Positions 19,928-29,996 of a stretch of 64,000 nt of DNA are shown piece after piece. The notes below the pieces were generated by a model. The model saw only the letters and a program-made list of their open reading frames with translations, made no database searches and was not told where the DNA came from. Source of the DNA: Pseudoalteromonas caenipelagi (GTDB lineage Bacteria > Pseudomonadota > Gammaproteobacteria > Enterobacterales > Alteromonadaceae); the NCBI RefSeq assembly GCF_013140855.1, contig NZ_JABBPG010000001.1, positions 620,001-684,000 on the forward strand. Reading direction: 5' to 3'. The stretch's first letter is position 1, and the number at the start of each line of letters is the position of its first letter. The position numbers were made by a program, and so were the translations under genes.

Positions 19928-20442
19928 TGCCTAATCACTGATTTGAGTAATAATTTAGTTGCTATCACGAGGGTATTAATGGGATAATCGGCTCGAAATT
20001 TTGCGAAACCGCTTTTTAATCGCAAAATACTAATCGTGAAGCACATCTGGGTGTTAGATCATACAGATTGAAGCTAGGATTTCCAAAGCTTTTGTCACAC
20101 CCGAACAAACACGTGCATTTAACACCTTACGATGAGCGTAATAGATCGTAAGTGATGTTAAGCACGATTAAACCTAAAAAAAGCAAGAAATAAAGATATT
20201 TGTCTGATAGTTAACAGTATCGTGCTATTTAGCCCGTGCGAAAAACCAAATGCAAAATGCATTGCCGACAAGAGTACTGTAGACGCAAGTTATGCGCTGT
20301 AAAACACTGCTCGCTAGGCAAGGTTAATGTGAATTGTTCCCGCTTTCCCCAGTCGTGAGACTGCATTAAAACCTATGGAACACTAAATCTGCCGATACTG
20401 CAGGCGGTCAGACTCGACTAAATTTGAAAGTAGAGTAACAAT
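19928..20442. promoter_or_regulatory. rluC-rne divergent regulatory region and rne leader
   Basis: A 515-base gap between divergent genes with no ORF of its own. In enterobacteria rne has a structured leader by which RNase E controls its own mRNA. Here I see ATTTTGCGA / TCGCAAAAT at 19998-20028 (13-base loop), CTTACGAT / ATCGTAAG near 20127-20154, and AATGCA-AA-TGCATT near 20252. The second and third would lie in the rne leader if transcription begins near 20100. No promoter can be assigned safely. Confidence 0.55.
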
Positions 20443-23400
20443 ATGAAACGTATGCTAATCAATGCGACGCAGCAAGAAGAAATGCGCGTAGCACTGGTTG
20501 ACGGCCAAAGATTATATGATTTAGATATCGAAAGTCCTGGTCACGAACAGAAAAAAGCCAATATATACAAGGGTAAAATTACCCGTATCGAACCCTCTTT
20601 AGAAGCCGCGTTTGTAGATTATGGTGCTGAGCGCCACGGTTTCCTTCCTCTTAAAGAAATTGCAAAAACATACTTCCCAAGTGGTTATACCTTCAACGGT
20701 CGTCCTAACATCAAAGACGTGATCAAAGAAGGTCAAGAAGTAATCGTGCAAGTTGATAAGGAAGAGCGTGGACAAAAAGGCGCTGCACTTACAACCTTTA
20801 TCAGTGTTGCTGGTAGTTATTTGGTATTGATGCCGAATAACCCAAGAGCTGGTGGTATATCTCGTCGCATCGAGGGCGATGAACGTATCGAATTAAAAGA
20901 AGCCCTGAGTCGTTTAGATTTGCCTAAGGGTATGGGGTTAATCGTACGTACAGCTGGCGTCGGCAAATCTTACGAAGAACTTGAATATGACCTTAAAGCC
21001 CTGCTAGTACACTGGCAAGCAATCCAAGAAGCTGCTGATAGTGGTAAGGCACCTTTCTTAATCCACCAAGAAAGTAATGTTATTTTCCGCGCGATTCGCG
21101 ATTATTTACGTCGTGATATCGGTGAAATCCTGATTGATAAAGCACGTGTGTTCGAAGAAGCAAAAGCCCATATCGAACGCTTCAGACCTGATTTTATGAG
21201 TCGCGTTAAACTTTATCAAAACGACGTACCATTATTCACGCATTATCAAATTGAAAGCCAGATTGAATCTGCTTTTCAACGTGAGGTCCGTTTACCATCA
21301 GGCGGTTCAATCGTTATTGACCCAACAGAAGCATTGACGTCTATCGACATCAACTCGTCAAAAGCAACTAAAGGCGGTGATATCGAAGAGACAGCATTAA
21401 ACACAAACTTAGAAGCTGCAGACGAAATTGCTCGCCAATTGCGTTTACGTGACTTAGGTGGATTGATTGTTATCGACTTTATCGATATGACTCCTCCTCG
21501 TCACCAGCGAGAAGTTGAAAACCGTTTAAAAGATGCTGTCCGCCCTGACCGTGCACGCGTACAAATCGGCAAGATTTCACGATTTGGCCTATTAGAAATG
21601 TCTCGTCAGCGCTTACGTCCAAGCCTAGGTGAAGCAAGTCAGCACTCTTGCCCACGTTGTAGCGGCCAAGGAACGATTCGTTCTAATGAGTCTATTGCAC
21701 TATCTATCCTTCGCTTAATTGAAGAAGAAGCGATTAAGGATAATACCGCACAAGTCAATGCACAGGTACCTGTTACCGTTGGCGCCTTCTTACTGAATGA
21801 GAAGCGTAAGTCAGTGCATAGAATTGAAAAACGTCACAACTGTGATGTGGTGATCATTCCAAACCAACATATGGAAACACCGCATTATGAGGTGCTTCGT
21901 TTACGCAAAGATGAAACTTCTCAAGCAGCAAGCTATGAGCAAATGACCGTGCCAGAGCCAGAGGTGCTTGAAGTATCTCGCGCTACGATTGTTACTAAAG
22001 AAGAGCCAGTGTTGAAAGGTGTGGTTATGCCTACAGCACCTGCTCCAGCACCTAGCGTTACTCCGAAAAAACCTACCAAGCCTGAAGTCGCGAAGAATGA
22101 GCCTAGCTTACTGACTCGCATTGGTAACTGGCTAAAAGGTTTGTTTGGCACGCAAAGCGAAAACAAAGAAACAGAGCAGAAAAAGCAGCCAGAGCACAAG
22201 CCTCGTAGAAATAATGACAATAGACGGAAAAACCAAAACCGTCGCCGTAATAATCCTAAAAAGCGTGATGAGCAGCCGCAAACAGCTAACACTGAGCAAG
22301 AAGCTAAAGCCGTTGACAACCGCAACAACAGTGAGAGTCGTGCTAAACCTGAAGGTAGAAACAAACGTCGCCGTCAGAACCCACGTAAACGCAACGATGA
22401 AGTGAAACCAGACGCAGTAAAAGAAGAGCAGTTAAACACTGAAGTCGAAGCAAACGACGTTAAGGTTAAGCCTCGTCGTCAACGCCGTAATCTACGCAAA
22501 AAAGTACGTGTTAGCGATCAAACTGAAGCAAATAATGATGTTGTTACAACTGAACAAGCTGTTGATGTAACTGAGCAATCAACAAAAGCTCAAAACTCTG
22601 AGCCAAAAAATGTTGAAATTAAGCAAGATGTAGAGCAACAAAAAGCAAAGTTAGATACAACAACTAAGTCTGACTCTAACACTTCACCTACACCAGAGAA
22701 ATCACAAGCTTCTGAGCTTCCTCAAGAAACATCAGAGGGTTCAGTAAAAGATGAAGATGATGCGCCTAAAACACGCTCTCGCCGCTCTCCTCGACACTTA
22801 CGAGCAGCAGGACAACGTCGACGTAAGCCTGAGGGAGATAAAGATGCTGTGCCTGCATTTATACCCGTTGCAGATCAAGCAGCAGCTGAGTATGAAGCGC
22901 AACTGAAAGCACAAAGTACTTCCGAGTCTGGTGCTGAAGCTGAAGTGAAAACTCAACTACCAGCAACTGAAGAAGTAGCAGAAGTTCAAGGCCAAACTCA
23001 GCCTGTAGCTGCACCTGAAGAAGCGACAGAAGCACAAACTGACGCTCAGCCAGAAGAAGCGGCAGAAGCGCAAGCTGAAATTCAGCCAGAAGCTACAACT
23101 GAAGAAGTAGTAGAAGCTCAAGCGGACGCCCAGCCAGAAGCTGCAACTGAAGTAGCAGAAGAAGTTCAAGCGGACGCTCAGCCAGAATCTGCAACTGAAG
23201 AAGTAGTAGAAGCTCAAGCGGACGCTCAGCCAGAAGCTGCAACTGAAGAAGTGGCAGAAGCTCAAGCGGACGCTCAGTCAGAAGCTGCAACTGAAGAAGT
23301 GGCAGAAGCTCAAGCGGACGCTCAGCCAGAAGCTACAACTGAAGAAGTGGCAGAAGTTCAAGCGGACGCTCAGCCAGAAGCTGCAACTGAAGAAGTGGCA

Positions 23401-23820
23401 GAAGTTCAAGCGGACGCTCAGCCAGAAGCTGCAACTGAAGAAGTGGCAGAAGTTCAAGCGGACGCTCAGCCAGAAGCTGCAACTGAAGAAGTGGCAGAAG
23501 CGCAAGCTCAACCAGAACCTACAACTGAAAAAACGGTTGAAGTTCAAAGCGCTGCTGGTTTAAATGGCACCCAGAGCAAGCCTCGCGTTCGTTGTACTAA
23601 CAATGCTAGCTCGCCGATGACTAAAGCTAGCAGTGTAGATGAGCCTGATAACATGATCACACCATCTGCAATGCCTCATGAAGCAAGAGAAGTAGTTGCT
23701 AACTCGGGTTTATCTGCTGGTTCAAAAGCACCAACAGGTAAAGCGAGTGCAGCAATGGCATCAACGATGTCAACCACCTCTAGCGCTCAGTCAACTACGG
23801 AACCGAGCCATGCAGAGTAA
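20443..23820 (+). CDS. rne: Ribonuclease E
   Basis: A 1125-residue endoribonuclease and degradosome scaffold at the inner membrane. The N-terminal half holds the S1 domain (about 38-120), the 5' sensor, the DNase I-like catalytic part ([18 protein letters not shown] and [13 protein letters not shown], with the two metal Asp) and the zinc link CPRCSGQG with C403 and C406. The C-terminal half is disordered: an amphipathic segment [12 protein letters not shown] (membrane targeting), Arg-rich RNA-binding parts, the [16 protein letters not shown] stretch shared with E. coli AR2, an acidic 16-residue repeat array, and [11 protein letters not shown], which recalls the E. coli end region. Vibrio and E. 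coli proteins are similar in length. Confidence 0.97.
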   Translation: MKRMLINATQQEEMRVALVDGQRLYDLDIESPGHEQKKANIYKGKITRIEPSLEAAFVDYGAERHGFLPLKEIAKTYFPSGYTFNGRPNIKDVIKEGQEVIVQVDKEERGQKGAALTTFISVAGSYLVLMPNNPRAGGISRRIEGDERIELKEALSRLDLPKGMGLIVRTAGVGKSYEELEYDLKALLVHWQAIQEAADSGKAPFLIHQESNVIFRAIRDYLRRDIGEILIDKARVFEEAKAHIERFRPDFMSRVKLYQNDVPLFTHYQIESQIESAFQREVRLPSGGSIVIDPTEALTSIDINSSKATKGGDIEETALNTNLEAADEIARQLRLRDLGGLIVIDFIDMTPPRHQREVENRLKDAVRPDRARVQIGKISRFGLLEMSRQRLRPSLGEASQHSCPRCSGQGTIRSNESIALSILRLIEEEAIKDNTAQVNAQVPVTVGAFLLNEKRKSVHRIEKRHNCDVVIIPNQHMETPHYEVLRLRKDETSQAASYEQMTVPEPEVLEVSRATIVTKEEPVLKGVVMPTAPAPAPSVTPKKPTKPEVAKNEPSLLTRIGNWLKGLFGTQSENKETEQKKQPEHKPRRNNDNRRKNQNRRRNNPKKRDEQPQTANTEQEAKAVDNRNNSESRAKPEGRNKRRRQNPRKRNDEVKPDAVKEEQLNTEVEANDVKVKPRRQRRNLRKKVRVSDQTEANNDVVTTEQAVDVTEQSTKAQNSEPKNVEIKQDVEQQKAKLDTTTKSDSNTSPTPEKSQASELPQETSEGSVKDEDDAPKTRSRRSPRHLRAAGQRRRKPEGDKDAVPAFIPVADQAAAEYEAQLKAQSTSESGAEAEVKTQLPATEEVAEVQGQTQPVAAPEEATEAQTDAQPEEAAEAQAEIQPEATTEEVVEAQADAQPEAATEVAEEVQADAQPESATEEVVEAQADAQPEAATEEVAEAQADAQSEAATEEVAEAQADAQPEATTEEVAEVQADAQPEAATEEVAEVQADAQPEAATEEVAEVQADAQPEAATEEVAEAQAQPEPTTEKTVEVQSAAGLNGTQSKPRVRCTNNASSPMTKASSVDEPDNMITPSAMPHEAREVVANSGLSAGSKAPTGKASAAMASTMSTTSSAQSTTEPSHAE
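23101..23526 (+). repeat. 48-bp tandem repeat inside rne
   Basis: Eight 48-base units start at 23101, 23149, 23197, 23245, 23293, 23341, 23389 and 23437, then a shortened one of 42 bases. Each encodes a variant of the 16-residue [16 protein letters not shown]. Units 6 to 8 are the same at protein level and nearly so in DNA, so copy number is likely to vary between strains. Weaker related units precede at about 23005-23100. Confidence 0.93.
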
Positions 23821-23840
23821 TTACTGCTGCTAAGTACTTT

Positions 23841-23870
23841 AAAAGGCCGCATTTGCGGCCTTTTTTATTC
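23841..23870 (+). terminator. Terminator of rne
   Basis: AAAAGGCCGC / GCGGCCTTTT arms at 23841-23850 and 23855-23864 with a four-base loop and a T tract. The A tract on the other side makes it usable from both strands, so it may also end the convergent gene at 23903. Confidence 0.95.
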
Positions 23871-23902
23871 TCACTTATTTTCATTTAATATAACCAAAAT
23901 AA

Positions 23903-25327
23903 TTAAGGCTGAATTAAATTACTACTAGGTGAAAAAGTGAAGTTATCAAACACGGCATTGTAGCTAGAAGATTGCGTAGTCCCCCAAGTTTGTAACTCAA
24001 AGACATCTCCTGCGTTCACCTGAATATTTTCCGCGACGCCTGAAGCACTTCCAGCTGTTGATAATGGATAACTCACACCATTAATAACGTATCTAATATA
24101 GTCTCCATATTGACCCGCAGAGTTAACAGCGATATTCCAGTTAAAACTGATCACACCACTTTTTACTAACGTTGTCGATGCTGTTACACCTCCACCACCA
24201 CTGACCACATTGGCGGTCAGTGCTGACGCGCTCATATTAGAAGCAGCAACACCAGATACAGTCCATTTATTTGGTGAAAAATCTCCCGTAAAACCAAGAG
24301 TGTCTGGTATAAAAATAAAATTATCAAACGTTGCGTTATAGCTAGAAGACTGCGTAGTCCCCCAAGTTACCAACTCAAAAACATCACCCGCCTTTACTTT
24401 AATGCCTTGCGCCAATCCTGAAGCACTGCCCGAAGTAGATAAGCTATGTACAACGCCATTAAGCACGTATTGAATATAATCCCCATATTGGCCAGATGAG
24501 TAAATTTGTATATTCCAATTAAAGCTGATTGTGCCATCAGCTGGTACTGATATCGCAGCGGTTACACCTCCCCCACCATTGGTTACATGTGCACTCAGTG
24601 CTGAGGAAGTCATTGTAGATGCGGCAACACCTGAAATATTCCAGTTTGCTGGGTCAAAGCTATTTACAAAGCCGTATATGGCGTTCTCATAATAACTACC
24701 ACACTTATAGTGATAACGAATTGTATTGCTTGTAGGTCTTTCTAATCGAAGATAACTTAGTACACTCTCATTTGGGCAACTTACGTTTTGTCTATCTAAA
24801 TAAACAGCATTACCACCACCATCTTCATCAGCATTTGTAAAATAGTCTTTTACATCAAACAACACCTTGTTGCCACACGTGTAGTGATATCGGATAGTGT
24901 TACTTGTAGGTCTTTCTAAGTGAAGATACTGAATACCTTTGCCTTCGCAGTTAACTGTGTGACGGTCTAAAAAAACCACATTACCACCACCATCGTCATT
25001 TGCTTGAGTGTACATCGTGTTACTTGATGAGTTAGCCATGTTTGTACAGCCATATTCATAAGCAATTTGTGTTGGCGTAGGCCTATAAAGGTGCATAGAA
25101 TTTAATGCATCACTGCCACAGTTCAAATGATGCCTATCTAAAAATACCATATTACCTTGGCCATCATCGTTTGCTTGTGTTGTCATCGGGTAAGTTGATG
25201 CAGAAGCTAGCTGAGAAAATGATGCCACTAGTGTAATCAAAGCTATGCTGCATGTATTATTTATTGATTTGAGTCCGCGTTGCTTTCTTGGCAACAAGTG
25301 GAGCTGCTTTTGAGATTGAGTTTTCAT
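23903..25327 (-). CDS. Secreted repeat protein of unknown function
   Basis: A 474-residue protein with a long signal peptide (cleavage near ASA, about residue 43). It holds three repeats of about 55 residues, each with QANDDGGGNVVFLDRH, a Cys, LHLERPT and IRYHYTC, so one Cys pair per repeat that could form a disulfide, and then two copies of a 120-residue all-beta domain containing GGGGVTA, SFNWNI, GQYGDYI, NGV and GTTQSSSYN. The two beta domains are almost identical over long stretches, also in DNA (23942 and 24321 onward). I recognise no family. A secreted binding or adhesion role is likely from composition only. It is preceded by a 115-base gap behind the MltC-like gene, so co-transcription is possible. 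Confidence 0.8.
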   Translation of the reverse strand: MKTQSQKQLHLLPRKQRGLKSINNTCSIALITLVASFSQLASASTYPMTTQANDDGQGNMVFLDRHHLNCGSDALNSMHLYRPTPTQIAYEYGCTNMANSSSNTMYTQANDDGGGNVVFLDRHTVNCEGKGIQYLHLERPTSNTIRYHYTCGNKVLFDVKDYFTNADEDGGGNAVYLDRQNVSCPNESVLSYLRLERPTSNTIRYHYKCGSYYENAIYGFVNSFDPANWNISGVAASTMTSSALSAHVTNGGGGVTAAISVPADGTISFNWNIQIYSSGQYGDYIQYVLNGVVHSLSTSGSASGLAQGIKVKAGDVFELVTWGTTQSSSYNATFDNFIFIPDTLGFTGDFSPNKWTVSGVAASNMSASALTANVVSGGGGVTASTTLVKSGVISFNWNIAVNSAGQYGDYIRYVINGVSYPLSTAGSASGVAENIQVNAGDVFELQTWGTTQSSSYNAVFDNFTFSPSSNLIQP

Positions 25328-25442
25328 GTGTTTGTCCTTTGGTATTGATTTTCAATATCAAAGTTAAGCAGGAGTAGCTATCATGTAAATTACGCGGCAT
25401 TACGCGTAATTAGAATTACCACGCAGCTATTAACTATATTTT

Positions 25443-26795
25443 TTAATATAAACTTTCTTTTTCTAACACACGCTTTAAATAATGTTTAGTCTCATCATAA
25501 GGTAAACCACGCTCAAGGGCCTCTAGCACTCGCTCAGGTGTCATTGAGTTTATAATACGGCTGGCCCTTTTAATATTACGAGAATCATCACTATTAAACA
25601 CCCTTGCCACATTACCAGCTCCAGTATTATATGCTGCGATCATGCAATATTTTCGGCTTAATGGGTCTGCAATGTGCTTTAAGTAACGCTTATCAAGTAT
25701 ATGTAAGTAGGCAGTGCCCGCTTCAATATTATTATCAGCATTAAATAGATATGGACCCGCCATCGGCTTATCTCGGTTATATAAAAAGCGATTTACATCT
25801 ACGCCAGCGCTCGTCGGGACAACCTGCATTAGACCAAAAGCAGGAATTGCAGACTTTGCGAGTGGGTTAAAGTGGCTTTCAGTATGTATTACTGAAAAAA
25901 CTAAACTCCCCTCGATGCCAAACCGCTCGCTATTGGCAGATACCAATGGCTCATATTCTTTTGCTCGTTTTGGCAATTTGATGTTTTTTGGTAACGTGAT
26001 AGCAAACTCTGTGACTTTTGCAGCAGACTTGGGAGCTTGTGCTAGCGATTTAATACTATTTCTTAAGCGCTCCAAACGCTGCGTTTGTAATATTTCGAGC
26101 TTGCGCTGCTTGTCTTCTAGCAATTTTTTAGCCTTGAGCGCATCCACAGATTCAGTCAACTGGTCATCCATCTGATGTTCAGCGAGTTGCTGCTGCTGCA
26201 AAGTTTGATCTTTTATCTGTTTTTTTGCTCGAAGTAATGATTGCGCCTTGATGACATTACTTACCTCATATGTTGAGCTGGAAAGCTGCGTAACTGGCGG
26301 GAACTGTGGCTTTGAGTCTAAGTAAAAGCTTTCGAGCAATTTTGTATGTTCAGATAAAAACCGTTTAAAGATTGCGTGTGCTTCCTTGGCAGTGATCTCT
26401 GCTTGCTTTGAATGGTGCACGGCAATTGACAAAGTATTAGTTTCAAAATCAACAATTAAACGTGCATCGTTTTCATCATTATATGCCACATACTTTGCTT
26501 TATCGGATATTTCTGCCTCCCCCCACTGTGCAATTAGTGCATCCCTGTAAGCATCAAACTCTGCGAAGTGTTGCGCCACATAATCGTCAAATTCCTTAAT
26601 CCGTTGCTGTTTAAATAGCTCAAACTCTTCCAATTCCTTATTGTGTTGGCTTTTGAGATCGCTATTTTCACTAAAGTTAGACCGCCATTGTTGCATCGCC
26701 TCATCAAGCTCACTGAACATAATGTCTTGCGATGCTTCGGTTGAAGTCCAAAAAAACGGCGAGATAAAAGCGAACATTATTACCTTTTTTTTCAT
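25443..26795 (-). CDS. MltC-like lytic murein transglycosylase
   Basis: A 450-residue exported enzyme that cleaves the glycan backbone of peptidoglycan. Signal peptide at residues 1-22; a long helical, coiled-coil-prone N-terminal part of the DUF3393 type (20-280); then the SLT domain with catalytic E306 in HTESHFNP, GLMQVVPTSAG, and the C-terminal AYNTGAGNV. These match E. coli MltC (DALGLMQVV, NIDTGTAYL). Unlike MltC there is no lipobox, so it is likely soluble in the periplasm. A strong AGGAG site precedes the ATG. Confidence 0.9.
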   Translation of the reverse strand: MKKKVIMFAFISPFFWTSTEASQDIMFSELDEAMQQWRSNFSENSDLKSQHNKELEEFELFKQQRIKEFDDYVAQHFAEFDAYRDALIAQWGEAEISDKAKYVAYNDENDARLIVDFETNTLSIAVHHSKQAEITAKEAHAIFKRFLSEHTKLLESFYLDSKPQFPPVTQLSSSTYEVSNVIKAQSLLRAKKQIKDQTLQQQQLAEHQMDDQLTESVDALKAKKLLEDKQRKLEILQTQRLERLRNSIKSLAQAPKSAAKVTEFAITLPKNIKLPKRAKEYEPLVSANSERFGIEGSLVFSVIHTESHFNPLAKSAIPAFGLMQVVPTSAGVDVNRFLYNRDKPMAGPYLFNADNNIEAGTAYLHILDKRYLKHIADPLSRKYCMIAAYNTGAGNVARVFNSDDSRNIKRASRIINSMTPERVLEALERGLPYDETKHYLKRVLEKESLY

Positions 26796-26892
26796 TGCCG
26801 CTCTCCTAGCAGAACAATTTAAAGCTATTTTTTCGACGTATTTAGTGGATGACCCATCAGCTGATGACGTTCAGATGAATCATCAACACTGT

Positions 26893-27471
26893 CTAGTTAG
26901 TCAACTTAGCGATTTCTTTTTCTAAGTCTTGCTCAGCTTTAAATGCTTTAAACTCTTGATATAGAAACTGTTCATCTCTTGGATCAATTTTTGGTTTAGC
27001 TGACTTAATCAAATCTTTAAATAAGGTTTTTGTAAGCTCTGGAGATAATGTAGTTAACGCACAGAAATAATCTTTACCCGAAATATCAACCACATCAGCT
27101 TTCACAACTCGTGAACCATTCAGCGTTTGTTTAGTAAGTTGCTTTGATACTGAACTAAAGGTACTTCCTACTGACATCTCGTCATTTGCATCGGTTCTGT
27201 TAGCAAACGTTTTATCGAGCCCTTCTATGCGCACTTCAATTTGTTGTGCAAGCGCTAAACGCGCATTAGCGACAGCCATTTTTTGATCCACAGAAATATT
27301 GCCTGAATACTTAATACAATCTGCAGCGGCAATACCGTCTTCAATAACCGGGTTAAGTACCCAATCAGGAATATTTACCCGAGGACTTGAAGCATCGTCG
27401 TCTTTCGTTGAACTACAGGCTGTTAGCATCCCAGCAATTACAAGCGTAGTGATTAGTGGTTTAATTTTCAT
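26893..27471 (-). CDS. LPP20-type lipoprotein
   Basis: A 192-residue lipoprotein. The ATG at 27471 gives MKIKPLITTLVIAGMLTAC, with lipobox LTAC and the lipidated C19, and a GGAAAG ribosome site upstream; a longer frame to 27510 lacks both. After the lipobox, PDWVLNP followed by VANARLALAQQIEVRIE is the LPP20 pattern. The same pattern is in the lipoprotein at 29986, so the two flank the COG3014-LpoB genes. No function is known; members of the family sit in the outer membrane. Confidence 0.82.
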   Translation of the reverse strand: MKIKPLITTLVIAGMLTACSSTKDDDASSPRVNIPDWVLNPVIEDGIAAADCIKYSGNISVDQKMAVANARLALAQQIEVRIEGLDKTFANRTDANDEMSVGSTFSSVSKQLTKQTLNGSRVVKADVVDISGKDYFCALTTLSPELTKTLFKDLIKSAKPKIDPRDEQFLYQEFKAFKAEQDLEKEIAKLTN

Positions 27472-27658
27472 AGTCTTTCCTTTTGGCCCGAAGTAATTTA
27501 TAACTCCCAATCTAGCAAACTATTTCGCCAGAGGAAGTAATAAATTGTAAAAACCATTTTTAACAATTTATTGCTTTAATAATATTTATAGTTTTATTAC
27601 TTTGACCACATTGATAAGATAAATTTCGTCACCTCACGATTAAGCAAAGGACGCATCA

Positions 27659-29377
27659 TTGAGTGCTAGTATAAAAAAATCTATTTCGTTATTAGTTGTT
27701 TTAATTAAACTTTGCTTACTCAGTGCCTGCAATATCACACCATTACAACAGCTTTCACCTGCTCAATTAGCACAACAAGGTCATTTTGCGAAAGCCAAAC
27801 AAAACATTACACAAAATTACAGTAAAACAGGCAATGAGAGATTACTCTACCATTTAGAAATGGCAAGTCTATTGCAACTTGAGAAAAACTTTGAACAGAG
27901 TAATACGCATTTGAGTGAAGCGCTAAACCTAATAGAATCGTTCTATACGCAAAGCATTTCCGAACTTGCTATGGTTCAATTTAGTGGACCAACGTATACA
28001 ACCTATAAAGGAAAGGCCTATTACGTGCCGCAAATTCATACTATGAAGGCTATTAATTACAATGCGTTAGCAAAGGAAAACCCTACGCAAGCACAAGCTT
28101 TCTGGGACGCAGCGCTCGTTGAAATGCGCCAACTCGATGTATTTTTAAGCGAACTTAAAGAAAAAACAGGTGGCTATTCTAGTGCGCAAACAAATGACTC
28201 AACTGCCAGTAAAATCAATAAAGTGCTAACACCCATTTTTGCACCAAAAGGGCTACTTGAAAACATAGACTACAAAGATGATGCATATGCACACTTTCTC
28301 AGCGGTGTTCTATTTGAACAAAGTGGTGAGTTAGACTCTGCTCGACTCCAATACGAGCGTGCGATGCAGATGTACGACAATGGTTTTGAGCAACAATATA
28401 AATTACCTGAACTTATTTCCCAACAAGTCTCTGCTGCGCTTATCCGTGTTATGCAAAAATCTGGAGGCTATCAAAATAAACTCCGCGAACTAAAAAACCG
28501 GTTAAAGGGCAAGCTAGAAAGTAGTGACAACAATGCCAATGTAACCATAGTGCAAGATATCGGTATCGCACCAAAAAGAAAGCAACTGAATTTATTGCTA
28601 AAAGCAGATGCTAAAGCTAAAGCGCTTGTTATGACCCCCATTGTATTTGGGACAACTAAAGAGCGAAAAGCACAAGTAAGATGGTTCCAAATGCTCCATG
28701 CAGACACCAGTTTATTCGACATGGTTCAAAATTACATGTTAGGTGATTTAGGTGATGTGGCTATGGGTACGGTTACAAAACGCCTCCCTCTGGGACCGCT
28801 TTGGGATGATGCCGTTAAGCTCGGTATTGTTGATGCACTCGAATTCGGAGCACGGATTTCTGTTACCTATTTAGAACCAATCGATACGCCAGTTAAAAGG
28901 AGCGAAGTTTGGCTTGCAGGTAAGCGCTATACACAACTACTTCCCTACCACTCAATTGGGCTTCTGACGCTTCAAGATGCACTTGCGCAATCAACCAATG
29001 AGATAAGAGCCGCGCTGACCAGAGAAATTACCAAAGCGCTTTCTGCAAAGAAGGTATTAAAAGAAGTTGGCGTCAAGCAAGATAATTTACTCGGCAGCTT
29101 GGCCAAGCTTTCTACATCGTTAGTCAATGCAATTACCGCGTCAGCAGATACACGACAGTGGCAAACACTCCCCTTAGAAATTCGTGTTGCGCAGTTTGCG
29201 CTTCCTGCCGGCGAGCAACAAATTACAATTAAAACCTATTTGAACTCTGGACATATCATTGAACAAAGTGAAACGCTTAATATCAATCGCAATATGGGCC
29301 TTTGGCACACACGCACTTTTTTGAATACTAAACGTGACCAGAGTTCTCACGCTCTCTCAACCTTAAATATGGAATAA
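27659..29377 (+). CDS. COG3014-type lipoprotein
   Basis: A 572-residue lipoprotein with lipobox LLSAC (C24). Residues 40-270 look like TPR-type helical hairpins (AQQGHFAKAKQNI, ESGELDSARLQYERAM), followed by a mixed alpha-beta domain that ends in beta strands (LPAGEQQITIKTYLNSG). It begins with a TTG preceded by AAAGGA at eight bases; no ATG is suitably placed. I relate it to COG3014 by its place before an LpoB-like and an LPP20 lipoprotein, a set I know from Shewanella and Vibrio. Four bases separate it from the next gene. Confidence 0.75.
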   Translation: MSASIKKSISLLVVLIKLCLLSACNITPLQQLSPAQLAQQGHFAKAKQNITQNYSKTGNERLLYHLEMASLLQLEKNFEQSNTHLSEALNLIESFYTQSISELAMVQFSGPTYTTYKGKAYYVPQIHTMKAINYNALAKENPTQAQAFWDAALVEMRQLDVFLSELKEKTGGYSSAQTNDSTASKINKVLTPIFAPKGLLENIDYKDDAYAHFLSGVLFEQSGELDSARLQYERAMQMYDNGFEQQYKLPELISQQVSAALIRVMQKSGGYQNKLRELKNRLKGKLESSDNNANVTIVQDIGIAPKRKQLNLLLKADAKAKALVMTPIVFGTTKERKAQVRWFQMLHADTSLFDMVQNYMLGDLGDVAMGTVTKRLPLGPLWDDAVKLGIVDALEFGARISVTYLEPIDTPVKRSEVWLAGKRYTQLLPYHSIGLLTLQDALAQSTNEIRAALTREITKALSAKKVLKEVGVKQDNLLGSLAKLSTSLVNAITASADTRQWQTLPLEIRVAQFALPAGEQQITIKTYLNSGHIIEQSETLNINRNMGLWHTRTFLNTKRDQSSHALSTLNME

Positions 29378-29381
29378 TGGC

Positions 29382-29996
29382 ATGAAAAACAATCGCAAAT
29401 TAATTAAGCTCATTCCTTTTGCGGTGCTCTCTACACTCGCATTAACTGCTTGTCAAAGCACTAAAGTACAGCGTATTGATGCGAATCAAGAAGTGGCTTT
29501 GTCAGATAAATGGAATGGTAAGGATTCACAACTGGTGGCTGAAGCGATGATAAGCGACATGCTCAGCTTTGCGTGGGTAAACGAGCACCTAAAAAAAGAG
29601 GGCAGTCGCCCAGCAATAATCATTCAAACTGTGCGTAATAAATCTCATCAACATATAGCGGTAGATACCTTCTTGAACGACCTGAAACGTGCAATTTTGC
29701 GTTCTGGACAAGCCGATTTTGTTGCAAATAAAGATGTTAGAAATGAAATTAGGGAAGAGCGTAAAGACCAAGAGCTGAATGCTACGTTGGAGTCGCAAAA
29801 TGAAATGGGTCAAGAATATGGTGCCGATTATGCGCTATCAGGAACCATTAACTCTTTTGTTGACCAACAAGGTGGCACTCGCGTCACCTTTTATCAAGTA
29901 GACCTACGTCTGATCGATATGACGAGCAACAGAGAGGTATGGAATGGTCAGAAGAAAATTCAAAAACTACAAGAGCGCTCCGGTTATGGTTTCTAA
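29382..29996 (+). CDS. LpoB-like penicillin-binding-protein activator lipoprotein
   Basis: A 204-residue lipoprotein with lipobox LTAC (C24). The body matches the LpoB family: SDMLSFAW, RPAIIIQTVRNKSHQHI, and YGADYALSGTINSFVDQ. LpoB in enterobacteria reaches from the outer membrane through the peptidoglycan to stimulate PBP1b. Whether this one acts on a PBP is not shown; in this cluster, next to LPP20 and COG3014 genes, its true partner may differ. Its end overlaps the next gene by 11 bases. Confidence 0.85.
   Translation: MKNNRKLIKLIPFAVLSTLALTACQSTKVQRIDANQEVALSDKWNGKDSQLVAEAMISDMLSFAWVNEHLKKEGSRPAIIIQTVRNKSHQHIAVDTFLNDLKRAILRSGQADFVANKDVRNEIREERKDQELNATLESQNEMGQEYGADYALSGTINSFVDQQGGTRVTFYQVDLRLIDMTSNREVWNGQKKIQKLQERSGYGF

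Noticed and set aside
22957..23547. Several minus-strand frames opposite the rne repeat (Phe/Cys/Ser- or Leu-rich)
   Set aside because: Low-complexity shadows of the 48-base repeat.
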